Assembly: GCF_026242045.1 (NCBI RefSeq)
Contig: NZ_JAPJDO010000006.1
Location: 186,001-250,000 of the forward strand
Length of the DNA stretch: 64,000 nucleotides
Direction of reading: 5' to 3'
From: Mycobacterium pinniadriaticum
GTDB taxonomy: Bacteria > Actinomycetota > Actinomycetes > Mycobacteriales > Mycobacteriaceae
The position numbers were made by a program, and so were the translations under genes. Positions 34,268 through 42,537 of the stretch are shown here, piece after piece (the first letter of the stretch is position 1; each line of letters begins with the position of its first letter). The notes under the pieces were generated by a model that was not told the origin of the DNA, ran no database searches, and worked only from the letters and a program-made list of their open reading frames with translations.

Positions 34268-36237
34268 GGTCTTTCCTCGAGCTCAACCAGTGCCCGGCCG
34301 GCCGTCACGGCCTGGCCGGCCTCGACCAGCACCCTGGCCACGACGGCATCGCGGCCTGCGCGGATGACGTGTTCCATCTTCATTGCTTCGACGACGACGA
34401 GTCGGTCGCCCGGTGCGACTTCCTGGCCGACGGTCACGTGGACCGACGCGACGGTGCCGGGCATGGGGGATGTGGGTCCGGCCGAGACGCTGTCGATAGC
34501 TGCCTCGGCGAACCGCGGCGCGATGGTGAGATACGTCTGCCCCGTTGGTCCGTTGACCCACACCTGCACTTCGGCGTCCGTCCCGAGTTCGCCATCGGTG
34601 CTGACCGTGACGACTTGTGTGATGCCGTCGACCTCGATGCGCCATCGGTCGCCGTCGCGGGCCAGGGTACGGACTGCCGGCTCGGCGTCGTCGATGCGGA
34701 ACAGTGGGAACGCTTCGCCGATGTGCGCGGCTGGTAGGTAGTGCAGCTCGTGTGCGGTGCCGTGATCGTCGGCCAACGTCCACTGCACGGGCACCCTCGG
34801 CGAGTTCGACCACGCCGCGGGCAGGGCGAAGCGGCCGGTGTCGGAGTGTACGGCTGCGGCGACGGCCGCGGCTACCGCATGGATGGAGAGGGGATCGGCC
34901 AGAACCAGATCGGGACGGTGTTCGAGCCAGTTGACGTTGATCTCGCCGCGCCGGTATTCCTCGTCGTCCAGGATTGTCAGCAGCGCACGGACATTCGTGG
35001 CGGGACCATGCAGCTGCAATGTGGCGAGGGAGTCGCGTAGTACGCTCGCGGCCTGGTCGCGGGTGGCTCCTGTGGCGATGACTTTGGTGATCATCGAGTC
35101 GTATAACGGGCTGACGGTGGTGCCGGAGGCGATCCCGTCCTCGTACCGCACACCGTCGTCCGCGGGATGCCAGTACTGCCGCACGTATCCGGCGCTCGGC
35201 AGCCAGCCCGTGTGCGGATCCTCCGCGCACACTCGTGCCTGAATCGAGTGTCCGGTCAGCGCCACATCGGACTGGGTCAACGGCAATTCGGCGCCGGCGG
35301 CGATGTCGAGTTGCAGAGCAACGAGATCGAGGCCCGTGACCTGCTCGGTGACGGTGTGTTCCACCTGAAGGCGCGTGTTCATTTCCAGGAAGAAGTACTC
35401 GTCGCCCTGGACCAGGAACTCGCAGGTTCCGGCGCCGACGTATCCGATCTCCGATGCGAGCCGAACGGCGGCCGCGGCCATCGACGTACGCAATTCTGGA
35501 TCGACCAGCGAAGCGGGACACTCTTCCAAGATCTTCTGGTGGCGGCGTTGCACGGAGCACTCGCGGTCGCCGAGGTGGATGACGTTGCCGTGGATATCGC
35601 CGAGTATCTGGATCTCGATGTGTCGAGGTCCTTCGAGAAAGCGTTCCAGGAAGACGGTTTCGTCGCCGAAGAATGCCTTGGCTTCGCGCTGCGCGGAGGT
35701 CACCGCCGAGGTGAGCTTGTCAGGTGAATTGACCGGGCGGATGCCCCGGCCTCCGCCTCCCGCGCTCGCCTTGACCAGCAGGGGGTATCCGACACGGTCG
35801 CCGAGCTCAAGTAGATCGGTGGTATCGGGGTCGATGACGGCATCCGGCAGAACCGGGACCGAGGTCTTACGGGCCAGGTCCTTGGCCCGCACCTTGGATC
35901 CCATGGCCGCAACGCATTCGGCGGCGGGCCCGACGAAGGTCATGCCGGCCTGAGCGACCGCTTCGGCGAACTCCGCACTCTCAGCGAGGAATCCGTAGCC
36001 AGGGTGCACGGCATCACATCCGGTACGGCGGCCGGCATCGAGGACCGCCGCAATGTTGAGGTAGGTATCGGTGGCCGATTCGCCGGGCAGTGACAACGAT
36101 TCGTCGACGTCGTTCAGGTATGGCAGGGTCGCGTCGGGGTCCGAGTAGAGGGCGACGGTGCGAATACCTCGGGCGCGCGCGGCACGGGCTACCCGGCTGG
36201 CCACCTCGCCGCGGTTTGCGATCAACAAGCGTTTCAC
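34264..36237 (-). CDS. Acyl-CoA carboxylase biotin-carboxylase/BCCP subunit (AtuF-like)
   Basis: 657 aa. Biotin carboxylase domain (about 1-445) with LIANRGEVASR, VHPGYGFLAE, SAGGGGRG and FLEMNTRLQVEHTVTE. A linker domain follows, and the C-terminal biotinyl domain carries EAMKMEH with the biotinylated Lys620. With the beta subunit next door it forms an acyl-CoA carboxylase of the methylcrotonyl/geranyl-CoA type. Geranyl-CoA specificity is inferred from AtuA, AtuD and AtuE-like neighbours; leucine-type methylcrotonyl-CoA is the main alternative. GTG start preceded by GAGGA. Confidence 0.9.
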   Translation of the reverse strand: MKRLLIANRGEVASRVARAARARGIRTVALYSDPDATLPYLNDVDESLSLPGESATDTYLNIAAVLDAGRRTGCDAVHPGYGFLAESAEFAEAVAQAGMTFVGPAAECVAAMGSKVRAKDLARKTSVPVLPDAVIDPDTTDLLELGDRVGYPLLVKASAGGGGRGIRPVNSPDKLTSAVTSAQREAKAFFGDETVFLERFLEGPRHIEIQILGDIHGNVIHLGDRECSVQRRHQKILEECPASLVDPELRTSMAAAAVRLASEIGYVGAGTCEFLVQGDEYFFLEMNTRLQVEHTVTEQVTGLDLVALQLDIAAGAELPLTQSDVALTGHSIQARVCAEDPHTGWLPSAGYVRQYWHPADDGVRYEDGIASGTTVSPLYDSMITKVIATGATRDQAASVLRDSLATLQLHGPATNVRALLTILDDEEYRRGEINVNWLEHRPDLVLADPLSIHAVAAAVAAAVHSDTGRFALPAAWSNSPRVPVQWTLADDHGTAHELHYLPAAHIGEAFPLFRIDDAEPAVRTLARDGDRWRIEVDGITQVVTVSTDGELGTDAEVQVWVNGPTGQTYLTIAPRFAEAAIDSVSAGPTSPMPGTVASVHVTVGQEVAPGDRLVVVEAMKMEHVIRAGRDAVVARVLVEAGQAVTAGRALVELEERP

Positions 36238-36247
36238 GGGTTCCTCA

Positions 36248-37840
36248 CTAGAATCTGAAGACGCCGAAACCGCTTGGCGGCCGGGTAACTTGTCGCGAGT
36301 CTTCGCGGCACATGGCGAATGCCACGGTCAGTACATGACGGCTGTGCCGCGGATCGATGATGCCGTCGTCCCAGCAGCGGCCGGTGGCGTAGAGCGCGGT
36401 GGACTCGGATTCGATGCGGGCTTCGTCTTCGGCCTGCTGGGCTGCGTCAGCCGACTCGTCGAAGTCCGAGTTGCGGGATCGCGCTGAGCGCTTGCGCACG
36501 ATGGACATGACTCCCGCGAGCTGGCGGCCGCCCATCACCGCAATGCGGTGCGTCGGCCAGGTGAACACCAGACGGGGGCGGTATGCCCGACCGGCCATCG
36601 CATAATTGCCCGCGCCATAGCTGACGCCGACCATCAACGTGACGTGGGGGACTTGGGAATTGGCGACGGCGTTGATCAGTTTGGCGCCGTCCTTGATGAT
36701 GCCGCCCTGCTCTGCCGCTGTGCCTACCATGAATCCGGTGATGTTCTGGATGAACAGGATCGGGGTGGCGACCTGGTTGCACAGTTCGATGAACTGTGCG
36801 CCCTTCTGCGATTCGGGGGAGAACAGGATGCCGTTGTTGGCCAGCAGACCGATTGGCATGCCATTGATTTCTGCCCAACCCGCCACCAGATTCGGTCCGT
36901 AGAGCGGCTTGAACTCGTCGAAGGCGGAGTCGTCGACGATACGTGCGATCACTTCCCGAATGTCGAAGGGGGTCTTCGAGTCTTCGGGCACGATCCCGAG
37001 GAGTTCCTCCGGATCGTGTGCGGGCGCGGGACCGCCTGGCACCGGAGCAGTCAGCTCGAAGCGCGAAATGACGGACCGTGCCTGCCGGATAGCGTCCGCT
37101 TCGTCGGCGGCGAGGTAGTCGGCCAGCCCCGAAACCCGTGCGTGCATATCGGCTCCACCGAGTTCCTGCTCGGTGACGTCCTCATCTATGGCCATCTTCA
37201 CCAGCGGCGGGCCGCCGAGGAATGCGTAGCCGCGGTCCTTGACGAAGATCGTATAGTCGCTCATTCCGGGCAGGTAGGCACCGCCTGCTGTTGATGACCC
37301 GAAAACTATTGATACCGTGGGAATTCCGGCAGCAGAGAGTTCGGTGAGGCGGCGGAACTGTTCCCCGCCCGGGACGAAGATGTCTGCTTGCTTGTCGAGG
37401 TCGGCACCACCGGATTCGACCAGCGTGATGACGGGCAGCCGGTTGGTCTCGGCGATCTCCATTGCGCGGAGCGTCTTGGTGATCGAGGTGGGTGAGAGTG
37501 ACCCGCCGCGGACGGTGGGATCGTTGCCGATGACGATGACTGCCCGGCCGTGGATCTCGACCACCGCGGTGACCAGGCCGCCACCCAGCGGATCCGTGGT
37601 GCCCCACCCGGCGAGTGGGGAGAGTTCCAGGACGAAGCCGTGCCGGTCGGCAAGCAGCCCGAGACGCTCGCGCACCGGAAGTTTTCCGCGGTCGCGGTGA
37701 CGCTGGACGGATGCCGGGGAGCCACCCTCGGTGACCGTGCGCTCGAGGTCCTTGACCTCGGCGAGCAGCGCCTGCATCTTCGTGCGCGCGCGCTGATGCG
37801 GATCGCTCGACGCGATCACCTCGGTGGCGAGAACCGGCAC
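36248..37840 (-). CDS. Acyl-CoA carboxylase carboxyltransferase beta subunit (AtuC-like)
   Basis: 530 aa from GTG 37840, preceded by GGGGAAG; a longer reading from 37891 would start inside operator site 4 and is rejected. The N- and C-terminal crotonase-like domains of MCC/GCC beta subunits are present: RGKLPVRERLGLL, GGGLVTAVVEIHG, ESGGADLDKQADIF, NITGFMVGTAAEQGGIIKDG, and the C-terminal AMAGRAYRPRLVFTWPTHRI segment. First gene of the Atu-like operon. It transfers the carboxyl group to the gamma-methyl of a 3-methyl-2-enoyl-CoA. Confidence 0.9.
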   Translation of the reverse strand: MPVLATEVIASSDPHQRARTKMQALLAEVKDLERTVTEGGSPASVQRHRDRGKLPVRERLGLLADRHGFVLELSPLAGWGTTDPLGGGLVTAVVEIHGRAVIVIGNDPTVRGGSLSPTSITKTLRAMEIAETNRLPVITLVESGGADLDKQADIFVPGGEQFRRLTELSAAGIPTVSIVFGSSTAGGAYLPGMSDYTIFVKDRGYAFLGGPPLVKMAIDEDVTEQELGGADMHARVSGLADYLAADEADAIRQARSVISRFELTAPVPGGPAPAHDPEELLGIVPEDSKTPFDIREVIARIVDDSAFDEFKPLYGPNLVAGWAEINGMPIGLLANNGILFSPESQKGAQFIELCNQVATPILFIQNITGFMVGTAAEQGGIIKDGAKLINAVANSQVPHVTLMVGVSYGAGNYAMAGRAYRPRLVFTWPTHRIAVMGGRQLAGVMSIVRKRSARSRNSDFDESADAAQQAEDEARIESESTALYATGRCWDDGIIDPRHSRHVLTVAFAMCREDSRQVTRPPSGFGVFRF

Positions 37841-37873
37841 GCTTCCCCGCTTCCTGTAGCTTCGTCCAAAATT

Positions 37874-37888
37874 ACTAACCTGGTTATA
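37874..37888. promoter_or_regulatory. Regulon operator, site 4 (Atu-like operon)
   Basis: ACTAACCTGGTTATA, 34 bp before the carboxylase beta-subunit start. On the minus strand the motif is followed by AT-rich TAATTT, a TANNNT-type hexamer, so the site overlaps the promoter. Confidence 0.8.
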
Positions 37889-37924
37889 CAAAACAACGTA
37901 CCCTGAGGCAAGCGGCTACGGCGC

Positions 37925-38764
37925 TCAATCGAGTGCGAACGCCCTCACCGCGTTGTCGTGCCGGAACAGTCGCTCGATCTCTGGCTTGAGTCCCAGTTCA
38001 TCGAGCCCCTCGACGGCCGCCTCGAAGGTGAGGATCGGCCAGTCGCTGGCCCAAATGCACTTGCTCTTGCCGTAGGTGCGCAGGTAGTGGGTGAACGCGG
38101 CGGGGTAGTACTTCGGCAGGTGCGCACTGGTGTCGATGTAGACGTTGGGGTGTTTGGCCGCGATCGCGATCATCTCCTCCGTCCACGGCCACCCGATGTG
38201 CCCGGCGACAATGCGCAGTTCGGGGAAGTCGATGGCAATGCGGTCGATGTGGCCGGGCCTGCCGGTTTCCGACGTGTAGGTCGACGGGCCGGTGCCTCCC
38301 ACCTGAACCTGCAGCGTGATGTCCAACTCGGCACAGGTCGTATACAGCGGATACCACTGGGCCTCGGTGGGGAGCTTGTCGAGAATGAACGGCTCCAGTT
38401 TCAGGCCCTTGAAGCCATACTCCGACACCAGTCTCCGAAGTTCGCGAACGGCAGGCATGACCCCGTCCACCGACCACGGGTTGACGTTGGCGACCCCGAT
38501 AAGGCGATCCGGGTAGCGCTGGACGGCGTCGATCACGTCCGCGTTGGGGATCAGCGGTCCGGCCGAGCACAACGCCTTCGCCACGCCGTTGGCGTCCATC
38601 TCATCGATGAGTGTTTCCAGCGGCATCCCGGCACGCAGCCGTGCGCCGTGCGCCATGCGATCGGCGAGGGTGAAGTTGCGCTCCGGCATCTTCGCCACGG
38701 TGTCGGGCAGCCACGGCTGCACCCACGCGTCAATGACGACCGGTCGATTCGGGTCGGTGCTCAT
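37925..38764 (-). CDS. Amidohydrolase-family (PF04909-like) protein without the HxH motif
   Basis: 279-aa TIM-barrel amidohydrolase related to ACMSD/resorcylate decarboxylase enzymes. The first strand reads VVIDAWVQPW, so the metal-binding HxH (normally DxHxH) is lost. VAGHIGWPW and WASDWPILTFE keep the later His and Asp. A member with missing zinc ligands may have lost hydrolase activity or use another site. It lies 3 bases downstream of an ACAD gene, co-directional, and before operator site 4. Reaction unknown. Confidence 0.75.
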   Translation of the reverse strand: MSTDPNRPVVIDAWVQPWLPDTVAKMPERNFTLADRMAHGARLRAGMPLETLIDEMDANGVAKALCSAGPLIPNADVIDAVQRYPDRLIGVANVNPWSVDGVMPAVRELRRLVSEYGFKGLKLEPFILDKLPTEAQWYPLYTTCAELDITLQVQVGGTGPSTYTSETGRPGHIDRIAIDFPELRIVAGHIGWPWTEEMIAIAAKHPNVYIDTSAHLPKYYPAAFTHYLRTYGKSKCIWASDWPILTFEAAVEGLDELGLKPEIERLFRHDNAVRAFALD

Positions 38765-38767
38765 CGG

Positions 38768-39919
38768 TCAGCCTCTCGGCAAGCCGAGTACGCGCTCGGC
38801 GATCATCGTCTTCACGATCTCGTCGGTACCGCCGGCGATGTGGAACGCGGGCGCGGAGAGCACGACCAATCGCCAGTCGTCGAAGCCGGCACCCGACATC
38901 GACAGCGCGTTGCCGAGGCGGCCGGCGACGGCGTCAGCCAGGGTGGACACCACCGATCCGGTGGCGATCTTCGCCAGCGCCGCTTCCGGGCCCGGCGACT
39001 GGCCGGCGAGCAGGCGCCGGTGCACGCCGGCTTCGAAAGCCGCCAGCGCGCGCTGGTCGATGATCGCGTCGACGAACCGTTCCCTGGACGCGGTGTCATT
39101 CCAGCCGAGTTCGGCCGCCTGCCGCACCAGTCGGCCCAAGGAGCGGCCGAAGCTCGAGAACCGTTCGAAGCCCAGCGTGGTCATCGCCACCGTCCAGCCG
39201 CCGCCCACCTCCCCGAGCACCGCATCGGCGGGCAGGGCGACGTCATCGAAGAACACTTCGGAGAACGAGGCGCCGCCGGTCATCTGTTTCAGCGGTCGCA
39301 CGTCGACTCCGGGCGCCGTCATGTCGACGACGAACGCCGTCAGGCCGCGGTGCCGCGACTGCGACGGGTCGGATCGGGCCAGCAGATAGCCGTACCGCGC
39401 GTGCCGGGCTTCGGAGGTCCAAACCTTCTGCCCGTTGATCCGCCACCCGCTCTCGGTGCGCGTGGCCCTGGTTGCCACACCCGCGAGGTCGCTTCCGGCG
39501 CCGGGCTCGCTGAACAGCTGACACCACACCTCGTCGCCACGCAGGATCGCTGTGCAGTGCGACTTCTGCTCTCGGGTGCCGACGGCCAGCAGTGTGGGGC
39601 CGACCATCTCGAGCGTGACGCCGAACAGGCCGCGTGGCACGTCGTACTCGGATTCCACGTCTGCCCAGGCCAGTGCGTATGCCGAGGGCAGAGCCCGGCC
39701 GCCGACGGCGTGCGGCCAGGTGAGGCCGGCGAAGCCGTTGTCGAAGAGCAACCGCTGCCAGGCAACGCAATCTCTGCGGGCTGCTTCGGGGTCGGCGAGG
39801 TAGCGGAACTGCGCGAACATCGCGTCCGGGAATCCGTCGGGACGGTGTTCGGCGTGCTCGTCGAGGAAGTTCCTGGCATCAGCCACGAAGGAGTCGATCG
39901 AAGGGAGTTGGGGTTCCAT
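38768..39919 (-). CDS. Acyl-CoA dehydrogenase, long class
   Basis: 383 aa from ATG 39919 with GAGAG upstream. Motifs: LFSEPGAGSDLAGVATRA, WRINGQKVWTSEARHARY, and HIAGGTDEIVKTMIAERVLGLPRG at the C-terminus. It may pair with the short-class ACAD at 42538, which lies behind the next operator on the other side of the divergent promoter, but this is only inference. First gene of a two-gene minus operon with the amidohydrolase. Confidence 0.86.
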   Translation of the reverse strand: MEPQLPSIDSFVADARNFLDEHAEHRPDGFPDAMFAQFRYLADPEAARRDCVAWQRLLFDNGFAGLTWPHAVGGRALPSAYALAWADVESEYDVPRGLFGVTLEMVGPTLLAVGTREQKSHCTAILRGDEVWCQLFSEPGAGSDLAGVATRATRTESGWRINGQKVWTSEARHARYGYLLARSDPSQSRHRGLTAFVVDMTAPGVDVRPLKQMTGGASFSEVFFDDVALPADAVLGEVGGGWTVAMTTLGFERFSSFGRSLGRLVRQAAELGWNDTASRERFVDAIIDQRALAAFEAGVHRRLLAGQSPGPEAALAKIATGSVVSTLADAVAGRLGNALSMSGAGFDDWRLVVLSAPAFHIAGGTDEIVKTMIAERVLGLPRG

Positions 39920-39965
39920 CACACTCTCTACTGTGCGCAGCCGAATGCCACTTGGCACGTCAAAT

Positions 39966-39980
39966 ACTAACCTGGTTATA
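39966..39980. promoter_or_regulatory. Regulon operator, site 5 (divergent ACAD / PpdK-like)
   Basis: ACTAACCTGGTTATA in the 96-bp gap between the minus ACAD gene and the plus PpdK-like gene. Reading the minus strand, TAGTAT overlaps its edge as a possible -10. One site probably controls both directions. Confidence 0.8.
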
Positions 39981-40015
39981 TGTTAGTGATATCACGTTGC
40001 GTTGAGGAGCCCTAA

Positions 40016-41683
40016 GTGAGTTCTCCGTCGTCCGCCCTGGAGGGTTCTGTGACCGTCGATCGTTTCGATGGGGGTCAGCTGGTCGTGCGCATCGACGGCA
40101 GCCACATCTACCCGCGAATGATGGTCGGCGGCAAGGCGCACGGGCTGTCGAAGATTCGGGCGGCCGGACTGCCCACGCCGCCCGCGTTCAATGTCACCGT
40201 CGACGCGTGCCGGCAGTACTTCGAGGCGCCCGACCGGCTCATGGAGCGGGTTTGGCCCCAGATCCAAGACGGAATCGGTTGGCTGGAAACGGAGTCCGGC
40301 CATATGTTCGGGCGCGGGCCGGTCCCGCTGCTCGTGTCGGTCCGCAGCGGGGCGCCGGCAAGTATGCCCGGAATGATGGACACGGTGCTGAACCTCGGCA
40401 TCAACGCCGACGTCGAACAACTGTTGGCGCAGAAGTGCGGGCAGCGATTCGCCGCCGACACGCACCACAGATTTCGTGAGCTGTTCCGGCAGGTGGTGAA
40501 CCCCGCGGACGGCGAGATCCCGGCGGATCCCTTTGGCCAACTGAAATCAGCGGTGACGGCCGTGTTCGAATCGTGGAATTCGCCACGGGCGGTGTCCTAC
40601 CGGCGCCACCACAACCTCGAGGGAAAAATGGCGGGCACCTCGGTGACGGTGCAGGCGATGGTGTTCGGCAACCTCGACGACGAGTCCGGCACCGGAGTGC
40701 TGTTCAGCCGCAACCCGCTCAACGGGGAGAACCGGCCGTATGGCGAGTGGCTGCCACGCGGTCAGGGTGAGGACGTGGTCAGCGGCAAGTTCGACCCACT
40801 TCCGTTGATCACGCTGGCAGAAAGCCACCCCGTCATTCACCAGCAGTTGCTCGAGGCCGCGCGGTGGCTGGAGAAGGACGGTGCCGACGTTCAAGACATC
40901 GAGTTCACGGTCGAAGCCGGCCGGCTCTACCTGCTGCAGACACGCGCGGCGAAGCGTTCCGCCCAGGCGGCGGTGTCGATCGCGGTGGCGTTGCAGCGCG
41001 AGGGTCTGATCGACACTGACGAGGCGCTGTCGCGTGTCACGCCGGCACAACTCGACACACTGCTGACCTCGGTGATCGAACCGTCTGTGCTGGCGACCGC
41101 GACGGTGGTGGCCACGGGATTACCAGCCTGTCCCGGAGTCGGCGTGGGACTCGTCGTGACGGATAGCGATTCGGCGGAGGACGCATTCGACGAAGGCGAG
41201 GATGTGGTGCTCGCTCGCGAGACCACCAGCCCCGACGACGTCGGCGGGATGATCGCCAGTCGTGCCGTCATCACCGAGCAGGGTGGTTCGACTTCGCACG
41301 CCGCGGTTGTCAGCCGCGAGTTGCACACCCCCTGCGTGGTGGGCTGTGGCAAGGGTTCGCTACAGGGGCTCGCGGGCGTCGAGGTCACGGTTGACGGCGC
41401 AGCAGGCAAGATCTACGCAGGTGCCCTGCGCCTCACCGAACCCTCGGAGGAGCTCGACCCCGATATGTCGGCGTTACTCGGCTGGGCGCGGGAACGAAGC
41501 CCGATCGAGGTCCACCGCGTCGGGACGCCGGCAGCCAAGGGCCTCGCCGTCGTCGATCACCGAGATCCGTCGACCATCGCCGCCGTGTTCAGGTCCGCCA
41601 CGGCGGTCAGCGCGGAGCATCCCCTTCCGGCGCTGCTCGCTATCATCCAGAGGGCGCGAAACACCCAGGATGGTTTTCGCTAA
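40016..41683 (+). CDS. ppdK: PpdK-like pyruvate-phosphate-dikinase homologue without TIM barrel
   Basis: 555 aa. The N-terminal ATP-grasp region (about residues 15-330) has the PPDK hallmark SVRSGAPASMPGMMDTVLNLG and GTGVLFSRNP. The phosphohistidine domain (about 360-470) has TEQGGSTSHAAVVSREL with catalytic His428. The C-terminal PEP/pyruvate TIM barrel of full-length PPDK (about 870 aa) is absent, as in the short mycobacterial PpdK (I recall Rv1127c, about 490 aa). It can therefore phosphorylate its own His from ATP but needs another acceptor. Two SDR/phosphohistidine fusions in this window lack an ATP-grasp domain, so it could serve them. GTG start after GAGGAG. Confidence 0.87.
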   Translation: MSSPSSALEGSVTVDRFDGGQLVVRIDGSHIYPRMMVGGKAHGLSKIRAAGLPTPPAFNVTVDACRQYFEAPDRLMERVWPQIQDGIGWLETESGHMFGRGPVPLLVSVRSGAPASMPGMMDTVLNLGINADVEQLLAQKCGQRFAADTHHRFRELFRQVVNPADGEIPADPFGQLKSAVTAVFESWNSPRAVSYRRHHNLEGKMAGTSVTVQAMVFGNLDDESGTGVLFSRNPLNGENRPYGEWLPRGQGEDVVSGKFDPLPLITLAESHPVIHQQLLEAARWLEKDGADVQDIEFTVEAGRLYLLQTRAAKRSAQAAVSIAVALQREGLIDTDEALSRVTPAQLDTLLTSVIEPSVLATATVVATGLPACPGVGVGLVVTDSDSAEDAFDEGEDVVLARETTSPDDVGGMIASRAVITEQGGSTSHAAVVSRELHTPCVVGCGKGSLQGLAGVEVTVDGAAGKIYAGALRLTEPSEELDPDMSALLGWARERSPIEVHRVGTPAAKGLAVVDHRDPSTIAAVFRSATAVSAEHPLPALLAIIQRARNTQDGFR

Positions 41684-41691
41684 CCAGGATT
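41681..41691. promoter_or_regulatory. Degenerate copy of the regulon operator, site 6
   Basis: TAACCAGGATT, matching the left half and centre but not the right half. It overlaps the PpdK-like stop codon and lies 26 bp before the GntR start. It could be an autoregulatory site, or chance. Confidence 0.35.
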
Positions 41692-41716
41692 GCTAATTAG
41701 GTGAGACAATCGGTCC

Positions 41717-42472
41717 GTGTATCCGGACAGTGAGGCCATCTCGCATCCCACTGCGGGCCAACTCGTCGCCGACAACATTCGTCGCAAGATCATCCTGGGC
41801 GAGTTTCGTGACGGCGACTTTCTGCCGAACGAGGCGCAGCTTCTCGCCCAATACGGTGTCTCTCGACCCGTCTTACGGGAGGCGATTCGAATTCTTCAAT
41901 CCGAGTCGCTGCTGACCATTCGACGCGGCAGCAAGGGCGGCGCCCGGGTCAACGCCCCGCGCCCGGAACCGGTGGCGCGTCAGGCGGGTGGGCTGCTGCA
42001 GTACGGGCACACCACCGTCTTCGACGTGTTCCGCGCCCGCGCGATCATCGAACCTCCCGCGGTGCGCCTACTCGCCGAGACCGCCGGGCCCACCACGGTG
42101 CAACGGCTGCGTGACGCGCTCGAAACCGAAGCCAACGCCATCAACGAGCCTCGGCGATGGGGCAAGGTGCATGCCGACTTCCACACGCTCGTCGTGGAGT
42201 TGTCGGGCAGCAATACGCTGGCTCTGTTCGCGCACATCATGTCCGACATCACGACTGCCCACACCCAGGCGGTGTGGCAACATGCCGCCGACGAAGCGCA
42301 GAAGCGCGCAAATGCCGAGTTGGCGCACCGGGTGCACCGCAAACTGGTCCGGCTGGTGGAGGATCGGAAAGCCGCTGATGCTGAACAGCTTTGGCGCCGG
42401 CACCTGGAAGAAACCACGGAGCAGATGCTGGAGAACCAGGGGCAGCGCGAACTGCTCGATCTCATCGGTTGA
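41717..42472 (+). CDS. GntR-family (FadR/FCD) transcriptional regulator
   Basis: 251 aa. The winged-helix domain (about residues 8-75) has QLVADNIRRKIILGEF and LLAQYGVSRPVLREAIRIL. The FCD ligand domain (about 95-235) is all-helical, with DVFRARAIIEPPAVRL and metal-binding His residues in KVHADFHTLVVE and LAHRVHRKL. FadR/FCD regulators often sense acyl-CoA or organic acids, and mycobacterial Mce1R belongs here too. It lies centrally in the regulon with a weak operator copy in front, so it is one of four candidate regulators. GTG start. Confidence 0.87.
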   Translation: MYPDSEAISHPTAGQLVADNIRRKIILGEFRDGDFLPNEAQLLAQYGVSRPVLREAIRILQSESLLTIRRGSKGGARVNAPRPEPVARQAGGLLQYGHTTVFDVFRARAIIEPPAVRLLAETAGPTTVQRLRDALETEANAINEPRRWGKVHADFHTLVVELSGSNTLALFAHIMSDITTAHTQAVWQHAADEAQKRANAELAHRVHRKLVRLVEDRKAADAEQLWRRHLEETTEQMLENQGQRELLDLIG

Positions 42473-42490
42473 GTGCGGGTAGCCTTTACC

Positions 42491-42505
42491 ACTAACCTAG
42501 TTATA
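42491..42505. promoter_or_regulatory. Regulon operator, site 7
   Basis: ACTAACCTAGTTATA, one mismatch in the right arm (A for G). It lies 33 bp before the ACAD start at 42538, with TATACT partly overlapping as a possible -10. Confidence 0.7.
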
Positions 42506-42537
42506 CTATTCTCCGGCGACTGCTGGAGGAGAGTGTC

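Noticed and set aside
37841..37891. A 17-codon longer start for the carboxylase beta subunit
   Set aside because: It would begin inside operator site 4 and has no ribosome site, while GTG 37840 has GGGGAAG just upstream.
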